From UBA7985 sp965658725 (GTDB taxonomy: Bacteria > Pseudomonadota > Alphaproteobacteria > UBA7985), in contig CBFHUI010000123.1 in the NCBI GenBank assembly GCA_965658725.1, positions 1 to 5,322 of the forward strand: a stretch of 5,322 nt of DNA, read 5' to 3'. Shown piece by piece: positions 1-5,322 of this stretch. Position numbers and translations under genes: made by a program. The number at the start of each line of letters is the position of its first letter. Position 1 is the first letter of the stretch. The notes under the pieces were generated by a model. That model worked only from the letters and a program-made list of their open reading frames with translations. It was not told where the DNA came from and did no database searches.

Positions 1-10
1 AGCCCATGCA

Positions 11-48
11 GTGAGATTGGGAACTGTCGTTGAGTTCAATCTTCTCAC
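11..48. repeat. Imperfect palindrome beyond the operon end
   Basis: GTGAG (11-15) pairs with CTCAC (44-48), ATTG (16-19) with CAAT (37-40), and AAC (22-24) with GTT (34-36). There is a 2-nt bulge (20-21), a 3-nt bulge (41-43) and a 9-nt loop. No T-run follows on either strand, so it does not look like a terminator. It lies past the terminator of the aap operon and could be an operator or RNA hairpin belonging to whatever lies left of the window, or chance. Apart from this I see no gene or other signal in 1-63. Confidence 0.25.
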
Positions 49-63
49 CGCCCCGATCCGTAC

Positions 64-95
64 AAAAAAAGGGGCACCGTCATCATCGGTGCCCC
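64..95 (-). terminator. Rho-independent terminator of the aap operon
   Basis: A perfect 9-bp inverted repeat (GGGGCACCG at 71-79, CGGTGCCCC at 87-95) encloses a 7-nt loop. Read on the minus strand it is followed directly by seven T (positions 70 to 64). It starts 45 nt beyond the aapP stop codon, where an operon terminator is expected. On the plus strand the stem is followed only by TTCTTCCC, so termination in that direction would be weaker. Confidence 0.93.
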
Positions 96-140
96 TTCTT
101 CCCATACCTTCAGACGCTCAACCTCGGCATCTTAACCCCG

Positions 141-893
141 TCATGCGTCGTCCTGCTTGTCGTACAGGATATCCGCGAGGAACTCTTTCAAGCGTTCAGA
201 CTTAGGCTGTTCGAAGAATTCGACCGGCGGCGCCACTTCCACAATCTGACCCTGGTCCATAAAGATCACCCGGTCCGCAACCTTCTTTGCAAAACCCATC
301 TCATGGGTCACGACCAGCATGGTCATGCCCTCGTCCGCCAGTTCGATCATCGTGTCGAGCACTTCCTTGATCATCTCAGGATCCAGTGCAGACGTCGGCT
401 CGTCAAACAGCATGACTTTGGGCTGCATGCACAGCGAGCGCGCAATGGCCACGCGCTGCTGCTGGCCACCGGAGAGCTGGCCCGGGTACTTGCTGGCCTG
501 CTCAGGAATGCGTACGCGCTCAAGGTAATACATCGCCCGGTCAACCGCTTCCTTGCGCGGCATTTTCCGAACCCACATGGGCGCAAGAATGCAGTTCTCC
601 AGGATCGTCAGGTGCGGGAACAGGTTGAAGTGCTGAAACACCATCCCAACTTCGCGGCGGATCGCTTCGATCTGCTCCAGATTGTTGGTCAACTCGACCC
701 CGTCCACCACGATCTTACCGCGCTGGTGTTCTTCCAGACGGTTGATGCAGCGGATGAGCGTGGACTTACCCGAGCCCGAAGGCCCCGCGATAACGATCCG
801 CTCCTTGGGCTTCACCGTGAGGTCGATGTCCTTGAGGACGTGAAATGTGCCGTACCATTTATTGAGGCCGGAGATGCTTACGATGTTTTCCAT
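141..893 (-). CDS. aapP: AapP, ATP-binding protein of the general L-amino acid ABC transporter
   Basis: This is the cytoplasmic ATPase that powers import of polar and other L-amino acids by dimerising under the AapQ/AapM channel. It is 250 residues, the normal size for polar amino acid (GlnQ/HisP-type) ATPases. All motifs are intact: Walker A GPSGSGKST (37-45), Q-loop Gln87 in VFQHFNLFPH, ABC signature LSGGQQQR (140-147), Walker B VMLFDEP with Asp164 and Glu165, the D-loop SALDP just after, and the switch His197 in THEMGFA. The ATG start is chosen because the protein begins at the usual family position (ENIVSISGLNKWYG) and GAGAG lies 7 nt upstream. It is the last gene of the operon, 11 nt after the aapM stop, and is followed by a strong terminator. 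The family assignment is secure; the name aapP rather than bztD rests on the neighbouring genes. Nothing is odd about it, in contrast to the two permeases. Confidence 0.97.
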   Translation of the reverse strand: MENIVSISGLNKWYGTFHVLKDIDLTVKPKERIVIAGPSGSGKSTLIRCINRLEEHQRGKIVVDGVELTNNLEQIEAIRREVGMVFQHFNLFPHLTILENCILAPMWVRKMPRKEAVDRAMYYLERVRIPEQASKYPGQLSGGQQQRVAIARSLCMQPKVMLFDEPTSALDPEMIKEVLDTMIELADEGMTMLVVTHEMGFAKKVADRVIFMDQGQIVEVAPPVEFFEQPKSERLKEFLADILYDKQDDA

Positions 894-900
894 GAGGCAA

Positions 901-905
901 CTCTC
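901..905 (-). promoter_or_regulatory. Ribosome binding site of aapP
   Basis: GAGAG on the minus strand ends 7 nt before the aapP ATG. Its first G is the last base of the aapM TAG stop, so termination of aapM and initiation of aapP are physically coupled. This supports translational coupling of the last two genes. Confidence 0.6.
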
Positions 906-3322
906 TATCGCTGCTTGAGGATGCCGAACCGCTCTTCAAGCCACATGGAGTAGCGCGAGAGTCCGAACATGAAGATGAAGAAGAAGATGGCGACGTAGAT
1001 CAGGCCCTCGGTCAGGGTCTGGTTCCACTCGACCTTGGTGACAATCTTGTTCCGCATGACGGTCAGGACGTCGAGCAGGCCAATAACAATCACCAGCGTG
1101 GTGTCCTTGAACAGGCCGATAAGCGTGTTCACGATCGCCGGAATAACGGTACGTGTCGCTTGAGGGACGATGATCAGGTTGGTTTCCTGCCAGTAGGACA
1201 GGCCCAGCGACTGCGCCGCCTCGTACTGCCCTTTAGGAATGGCCTGAAGCCCCCCACGGATCACCTCTGCCATGTAGGCCGTGCCGAACAAACAGACCGC
1301 CACCAGCGTCGCCACAAGCGGCTGAGGCTGGAACTGGATCGGCAGGATCAGCGGCAACACGAAGACCGACATGATCAGAATGGTAATCAGCGGCACGCCG
1401 CGCATACCCTCGATGAAGCCAGTAGACAGGTAACGCACCACGGGCAGGGTCGACTGACGCCCTAGCGCCAGCAGGATTCCGGCACGCAGAGCAAACGCCG
1501 ACCCGATCAGACCGAGGATCATGGTGATCAGGATCCCGCCCCAGGTGTTCTCCACCGGCACGTGGGTCAGGAACACCACGTTGCCCGGCGAGTGGTCCCC
1601 GCGGCTCTCCGCCAGATCCGTCGCATTGATCCGGTCGTCAGCGTTCAGGTCGTCGCCCGCGTCCACCACACCGTCGCGGTTCATGTCGTAGATGGGGTTA
1701 TCGACGTAAGGCGCCCAAGCCGCGGTCTGTTGCTCCACGCTTGCACCAATCGATACAGGGTCGCGGGTCATCAGTGCGGTCAACTGGATCGCTTCAGGCA
1801 GGCGGCCCAATTGGTTGTGCGCGCCGTATTTGGCTTCCAACTCTTCAGCCGGTAGCTCTTCGATGGGGTCTTTGGTCAGGTCCAGCATCCCGCGCTTATG
1901 CTCGAACTGCGGGTTGTTGATGACCGTACCCCAGATTGCGATCACGATGGCAAAGCCCGCAACGAACTGCACAAAGCGCAAGAAAGGTCGCGCCACCCGG
2001 CCGAAGCGTGTGCGGGCAATGACAACGCCCAGCACCAGCAACACCGCTAGCGCTGTCGCGGCGATCAGCAGACGTCCCGTCTCCGATGACGTCACACTAT
2101 TGAAGCTTGCTGATAGCCCGTAGAGGCTTCGGCCCAGCCCTGCCGGAAGCACTTCCTCGACCGCGCCGGTCGACAGGCGGACGCTCCATTGATCCACAAA
2201 TTCAAGGCTCTGACCCTCGACCCACTGGCCATCGCGGCGTGAGAGCCGAAGGCCGACTTCGGCCAGCGCGTCATCCATCTGATTCTGCGTTAATTGCTCG
2301 ACCGGGATGTTCGGATAGGCCCCCTGGATCGGCTCGAAATGCGACAGCTTAAGAGCCGCACCAGAGAGCACGAAGAAGGCAATGAACGGGAACAAACCCG
2401 TGGACAGCCCCAGCACCATACCGATGGAGCCTTCACGCAGGCGCGGCACCATGACAAAGGCCAGCGCCGGAATAAGCAGCAGCGCTACGAGGATTGGCCG
2501 CCACAGTTGGTCGCGGTCGTAAGCGTTAACCAGCAACTGCCAGTAGTTCTTCTTGAACACCGCGTGACAGGCGCCGCTATTGGACTGCCCCCACTGCACG
2601 AAGGGGCGCAGGGTCTCCACGCCTTCTTCAGCCTTGGCAAGGTCACGCGCGGCCAGCGAGGACGCAATCAGCGCGCCGGCGCCCTCCCAATCCAGCTGGT
2701 CCGGGCCATCAACGAAGAACTTCTCTGCATCCGGGTGCACGTCGTCGCCCGGATATGCCTTTTTCAAGCGGGCATCGCGGGTGCGTGCGGGGGCTTCGCC
2801 AACGCCGCCATCGGCAATCCACTTCTCGATGGCCATCTTGCGCGCGGCTTGTGCAGCGTCAAACTTATCCAGCTCACCCTGGTTGAACTCAACGTTTGCT
2901 GCGTTCTTCAGGATGTCCGCGTAGGACTTCGGAATATCCTTTGACGCCAAGTTCGCGAGGTTGTTCACGAAGGCCTTAAAACGGCGGTCGTCAAAAGCGC
3001 TGTCTTCCACACCGCTGATCCGGTCCAGCCGCCGCTGCTCAGAGCGCAGCGAGCCCAGCCGCTCCTCCAGCAGCGTCGCCTGCGTGGCCATGCGGCAGGC
3101 CTGCTGGGTTTCGCCGTGGAACGTGCTGGTCAGGAAGAACCAGTTCACAAAGCCCCAAATGACCCACGCAAACAACGCAACGATCACGACCGTTGCAACG
3201 CTGTTCACCGGACCGGAGAACAGGTTTTCGCGCAGCCATTTGACCGGGCCCGTGTTGCCCGGTGGGGGGGCCTGCTCGGGCAGGTACTCATCCAGAGTAC
3301 GGAAAAAAGTCTCGTTCGACAT
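905..3322 (-). CDS. aapM: AapM, enlarged permease of the general L-amino acid ABC transporter
   Basis: This is one of the two inner-membrane permeases forming the amino acid channel with AapQ. The C-terminal permease domain (about 593-795) is canonical, with the EAA loop EAAQSLGLSYWQ at 701-712 and the conserved Gly707 and Pro720, followed by IPAIVNTLIGLFKDTTLV. The N-terminus (first helix about 40-64, then SGAC and WRPILV near 250-280) also matches AapM/BztC. At 805 residues it is about twice the 380-430 I recall for the family. Extra material lies at about 77-249 and 325-590, the latter with two extra helices (417-436 and 449-467) and tandem calcium-loop motifs (546-569). Positive loops PRLREG (293-298) and RTRFGRVAR (437-445) place the soluble inserts in the periplasm. 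The start is supported by GGGGAG 8 nt upstream. There is one EAA motif and no frame break, so it is neither a fusion of two permeases nor a sequencing artefact. Function confident; role of the inserts unknown. Confidence 0.94.
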   Translation of the reverse strand: MSNETFFRTLDEYLPEQAPPPGNTGPVKWLRENLFSGPVNSVATVVIVALFAWVIWGFVNWFFLTSTFHGETQQACRMATQATLLEERLGSLRSEQRRLDRISGVEDSAFDDRRFKAFVNNLANLASKDIPKSYADILKNAANVEFNQGELDKFDAAQAARKMAIEKWIADGGVGEAPARTRDARLKKAYPGDDVHPDAEKFFVDGPDQLDWEGAGALIASSLAARDLAKAEEGVETLRPFVQWGQSNSGACHAVFKKNYWQLLVNAYDRDQLWRPILVALLLIPALAFVMVPRLREGSIGMVLGLSTGLFPFIAFFVLSGAALKLSHFEPIQGAYPNIPVEQLTQNQMDDALAEVGLRLSRRDGQWVEGQSLEFVDQWSVRLSTGAVEEVLPAGLGRSLYGLSASFNSVTSSETGRLLIAATALAVLLVLGVVIARTRFGRVARPFLRFVQFVAGFAIVIAIWGTVINNPQFEHKRGMLDLTKDPIEELPAEELEAKYGAHNQLGRLPEAIQLTALMTRDPVSIGASVEQQTAAWAPYVDNPIYDMNRDGVVDAGDDLNADDRINATDLAESRGDHSPGNVVFLTHVPVENTWGGILITMILGLIGSAFALRAGILLALGRQSTLPVVRYLSTGFIEGMRGVPLITILIMSVFVLPLILPIQFQPQPLVATLVAVCLFGTAYMAEVIRGGLQAIPKGQYEAAQSLGLSYWQETNLIIVPQATRTVIPAIVNTLIGLFKDTTLVIVIGLLDVLTVMRNKIVTKVEWNQTLTEGLIYVAIFFFIFMFGLSRYSMWLEERFGILKQR
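1616..1687 (-). other. Tandem EF-hand/dockerin-like calcium loops encoded within aapM
   Basis: AapM residues 546-557 read DMNRDGVVDAGD and residues 558-569 read DLNADDRINATD. Both fit the 12-residue loop D-x-[DN]-x-D-x-x-[IV]-[DN]-x-x-D of dockerins and related EF-hand loops. Ligand positions 1, 3, 5, 9 and 12 carry Asp or Asn in both. In the second loop the usual Gly at position 6 is Asp. The loops are directly adjacent, without the helix that separates the two loops of a true dockerin. Predicted topology puts them in the periplasm. Calcium binding is inferred from the motif only. Confidence 0.75.
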
Positions 3323-3330
3323 GTGTGTCT

Positions 3331-3336
3331 CTCCCC
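3331..3336 (-). promoter_or_regulatory. Ribosome binding site of aapM
   Basis: GGGGAG on the minus strand lies 8 nt before the aapM ATG, inside the 18-nt gap after the aapQ stop. It is the strongest Shine-Dalgarno sequence in the window and fixes the start of the unusually long AapM. Confidence 0.85.
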
Positions 3337-3340
3337 TGCC

Positions 3341-5068
3341 TTAGCGTTCGACCAGCTTCACGCGCTCGTTGATGGTGTTCATCACGGCCGAGATCAGCAG
3401 GGAGTTGGTGAGGTAGGCCAGCATGATGATCGCGGTGATCTCAATGGCGTGGCCCTTCTGGTTCAGGATGGTTCCGTGGAAGATCGAGGTGATCTCAGGA
3501 AACGAGATAATCGCCGCCAGCGAGCTGTTCTTCATCAGGTTCATGTACTGAGAGTTCAGCGGCGGGATGATCACCCGCAACGCTTGCGGGATGATAATCA
3601 GGTTGGTGATGTGGCTCTGCTTCATGCCGACCGAACGCGCGGCTTCGGTCTGGCCTTTGTCCACGGCCTGAATACCGGCTCGAACGGTCTCCGCGATAAA
3701 GGCCGAGGTGTAGATGGCCAGCGCGGCAACCAGGATCCAGAAGCCGTTGACGATCTGAAGGCCGCCGGAATTCGCGGTGTAGCGGCCGAACTTGTTCGGC
3801 TCTGGTACAGAAATACCGATCGGGCCACCCAGCACGGTAAAGATCGCGCCAACCACCACGACAAAGATGATGACTTTATAAATCAGCGTGTGCGGGCGTT
3901 CGCCGGTGCGGTTCTGGACGTCCTGTGCACGGATATCGAGCAAGGTTGCCAAGCAGTTGGCGACCATCAGACCGACCACGAAGACCCAGAACATGGTCCA
4001 GGAGGTCATCGGCGGTACGGAGGTTTCAATCATCAGCGCGTAGACCAGCAGAACGATCATCGCCGTCGTACGGAAGATGATGCCTATGGTTTTGATCCCG
4101 GGCGCGTCAGTGGCGCGCTCGCGGGCTTCAATCTGGTTGGAGATCATGAACACGGCCACGAACAGAACCAGCCAGATCAGGATGTAGAAAGCTGTTGCGG
4201 CAAAGACCACGGAGTTTGCAATGCCGGTAGCAAAGCCGACGCCGAACAGGATCAAGAACACCACACCGACAACCAGCAGGCCCAGCCAGACATAGAGCGT
4301 GTCGATCTCGCGGTCGTTGAAGGCGCGCATCATGTCACGGCGACGGCCGAGCACCAGCAGCGCCGCCCCGCCAATACCCATGGCAATCAGGAGACCGACA
4401 AGCGGCGTACCCATAACGCTGGATTGCAGGCTGACCGTCTTGAAGATCTGCCAATCAAAGGGCGCAAAGCCCAGCCAGGTTCCAGCCCCTGCCCCGTCGC
4501 CGAACTGCAGCGCCGGCAGGATGATTTTCTCGTTGGAAATGGAAATCCCCAACGGCCCAGAGATCGGTGCGCTCGCCACGATGTTCGGCAGCGTCAGCGC
4601 CAGAGCAAAAGCAAACAGCAGCCAGACGGCTAGCGGGATGTTGCGGAGAATTTCGACATAGACCATCGCCGCGCGCGCGATCAGCCAGTTGTTCGACAGC
4701 CGCGCGAGGCCCATGACGAAGCCCAGCACCGTTGCTGCGAAAATACCGATCAGCGAGACGATAATGGTGTTGATGTACCCCAGCGCCACAAAGCGGAAGA
4801 CAAGATCATTGTTCTTCAGCGGAATGGGGAAGAAGGGTGACGGATCATAACTGCCCGGGGTTGCCATGAAGCCCAGACCAAAGTTGCCCGAGCGGCGCAG
4901 CAGGTTTACTTGCGCGTTGTTCACGAAGTAGACGACCGCAAAAACGATCAGTCCGACAATAAACGTCTGAACAAGGATGTTCCGCAGCCACCGCGTCGCG
5001 AATATATTTCGCGGTCCGCCGGTGCCGGAAGCAGCCAAGCTGTCAGTAGACAGATTTGGAGTGGTCAT
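3341..5068 (-). CDS. aapQ: AapQ, enlarged permease of the general L-amino acid ABC transporter
   Basis: This is the second inner-membrane permease, partner of AapM. Family marks are VYVEILRNIPL (136-146), ALAIYTSAFIAETVRAG (449-465), the EAA loop EAARSVGMKQSH (475-486) with Gly481 and Pro494, IIPPLNSQYMNLMKNSSLA (500-518) and the C-terminus ERVKLVER. It has 575 residues against about 400 as I recall for AapQ/BztB. The excess lies around residues 215-395, where hydrophobic segments at about 217-240, 258-279, 285-309, 329-347 and 357-376 imply roughly four extra helices. An even number keeps the EAA loop in the cytoplasm. The ATG at 5068 (MTTPNLSTDS) is chosen because it sits where family members begin. 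The open frame continues upstream to 5293, but through a terminator and into aapJ in another frame. No clear Shine-Dalgarno precedes the ATG, and an in-frame GTG at 5083 is an alternative, so the exact start is uncertain. It is 18 nt upstream of aapM. Confidence 0.93.
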   Translation of the reverse strand: MTTPNLSTDSLAASGTGGPRNIFATRWLRNILVQTFIVGLIVFAVVYFVNNAQVNLLRRSGNFGLGFMATPGSYDPSPFFPIPLKNNDLVFRFVALGYINTIIVSLIGIFAATVLGFVMGLARLSNNWLIARAAMVYVEILRNIPLAVWLLFAFALALTLPNIVASAPISGPLGISISNEKIILPALQFGDGAGAGTWLGFAPFDWQIFKTVSLQSSVMGTPLVGLLIAMGIGGAALLVLGRRRDMMRAFNDREIDTLYVWLGLLVVGVVFLILFGVGFATGIANSVVFAATAFYILIWLVLFVAVFMISNQIEARERATDAPGIKTIGIIFRTTAMIVLLVYALMIETSVPPMTSWTMFWVFVVGLMVANCLATLLDIRAQDVQNRTGERPHTLIYKVIIFVVVVGAIFTVLGGPIGISVPEPNKFGRYTANSGGLQIVNGFWILVAALAIYTSAFIAETVRAGIQAVDKGQTEAARSVGMKQSHITNLIIIPQALRVIIPPLNSQYMNLMKNSSLAAIISFPEITSIFHGTILNQKGHAIEITAIIMLAYLTNSLLISAVMNTINERVKLVER

Positions 5069-5161
5069 GGTGATGGCAGTCACGTTGTGAGTGATTTCGT
5101 CGAGCCGTTTAGCAGCCCGTCCCCGGCGTGCAAAGACTAATGTCTCGCATTTCCGGTGAAT

Positions 5162-5194
5162 AAAAAAAGGGCGCCTGCCGTACGGTAGGCGCCC
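5162..5194 (-). terminator. Intercistronic terminator/attenuator between aapJ and aapQ
   Basis: A near-perfect 26-nt palindrome at 5169-5194 has arms GGGCGCCT and AGGCGCCC around a G-T mismatch (a wobble pair in RNA) and a self-complementary CCGTACGG core. On the minus strand it is followed immediately by seven T (5168 to 5162), then ATT. It has the full form of a Rho-independent terminator, 56 nt after the aapJ stop. Because aapQMP depend on aapJ functionally, it probably acts as a partial terminator that keeps the binding protein more abundant than the membrane complex. Confidence 0.92.
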
Positions 5195-5197
5195 TGT

Positions 5198-5224
5198 CTC
5201 CCGCCCGATCAGGTCAGGCGGGAG
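5198..5224 (-). repeat. Stable hairpin upstream of the aapJ-aapQ terminator
   Basis: An inverted repeat of 8 perfect bp (CTCCCGCC at 5198-5205, GGCGGGAG at 5217-5224) has an 11-nt loop. It lies between the aapJ stop and the terminator hairpin, separated from the latter by 3 nt, and has no T-run of its own. Such a stem at the 3' end of a binding-protein message commonly protects it from 3' exonucleases. That role here is inference. Confidence 0.7.
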
Positions 5225-5250
5225 TTCGCAATGCTTTGCTTGCTTCGATC

Positions 5251-5322
5251 CTAGCGGAACGGAGGTGCGTACAGGATACCACCATCGGTCCACAGAGCGT
5301 TCAGACCACGCTCAAGACCAAC
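5251..5322 (-). CDS. aapJ: AapJ C-terminus, periplasmic amino acid binding protein (partial, 5' end outside window)
   Basis: Only the last 23 codons and a TAG stop are present. They encode a C-terminus with the segments LERGLNALWTDGG and ILYAPPFR. The ending GG-[IL]-[LM]-YAPP-x-R is typical of the AapJ/BztA periplasmic binding proteins, which catch L-amino acids and deliver them to AapQ/AapM. The position upstream of aapQ agrees with the standard aapJQMP order. The signal peptide, ligand site and start lie beyond the right edge. The frame differs from that of the open extension of aapQ, which settles which of the two overlapping readings is real. Two hairpins follow within 90 nt of the stop. 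Confidence 0.88.
   Translation of the reverse strand, partial: VGLERGLNALWTDGGILYAPPFR

Noticed and set aside
30..953. Plus-strand open frame of 307 codons opposite aapP
   Set aside because: It spans the operon terminator and the antisense of an ATPase with every ABC motif intact. Composition is His/Arg-rich with no family resemblance.
1616..1687. A true dockerin attaching the transporter to a cellulosome-like scaffold
   Set aside because: The two loops are adjacent with no helix between them, lie inside an inner-membrane protein rather than at the terminus of a secreted enzyme, and no cohesin is present in the window.
905..3322. AapM as a fusion of two permeases or a frameshift artefact
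   Set aside because: There is only one EAA motif and one permease domain, and one uninterrupted frame with a strong ribosome site at the start. The extra parts are inserts rather than a second copy.
3116..4633. Long plus-strand open frame of 505 codons opposite aapQ and the aapM start
   Set aside because: Its product is rich in His, Gln, Asp and Arg with no recognisable domain, as expected of the antisense of a GC-rich membrane-protein gene. The opposite strand encodes a clear permease.
5106..5133. Promoter-like pair TTGCAC and TAAACG with 16-nt spacing upstream of aapQ
   Set aside because: Each hexamer matches the sigma-70 consensus at only about half its positions, which is expected by chance. 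It is not enough to call a promoter.
5069..5293. N-terminal extension of aapQ to a 650-residue protein
   Set aside because: The extension runs through a Rho-independent terminator and into the end of aapJ in a different frame. Its residues do not resemble AapQ, whereas the protein from 5068 onwards does.

Overview
The window carries the 3' part of an aap/bzt-type general L-amino acid ABC transporter operon, read entirely on the minus strand in the order aapJ (only its last 23 codons, right edge), aapQ, aapM, aapP. This four-gene layout, the Aap/Bzt-like permease sequences and the GC-rich composition point to an alphaproteobacterium. I cannot name the genus from sequence alone.

Layout from right to left, in transcription order: the aapJ tail (5251-5322) encodes the C-terminus of the periplasmic binding protein. 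A 182-nt spacer (5069-5250) follows. It holds two consecutive hairpins, the second with a run of seven T, forming an intercistronic terminator or attenuator. Next come aapQ (3341-5068), aapM (905-3322, 18 nt after aapQ) and aapP (141-893, 11 nt after aapM). A second terminator (64-95) closes the operon. Positions 1-63 hold no recognisable gene, only an imperfect palindrome. No tRNA, rRNA, mobile element, CRISPR array or phage signature is visible.

How it works: AapJ captures amino acids in the periplasm, AapQ and AapM form the membrane channel, and AapP energises transport as an ATPase. The tight QMP spacing suggests one translation unit. The hairpins after aapJ would let the binding protein be made in excess over the membrane complex.

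The unusual part is the permeases. As I recall the family, AapQ is about 400 and AapM about 380-430 residues; here they are 575 and 805. The ATPase is of normal size. AapQ has about four extra membrane segments. AapM has a large insert between two cysteines of its first periplasmic loop. It has a second insert with two extra membrane segments and a periplasmic domain carrying two back-to-back EF-hand/dockerin-like calcium loops. Each permease keeps a single EAA motif, so neither is a fusion of two permeases. The rest of the window is ordinary.
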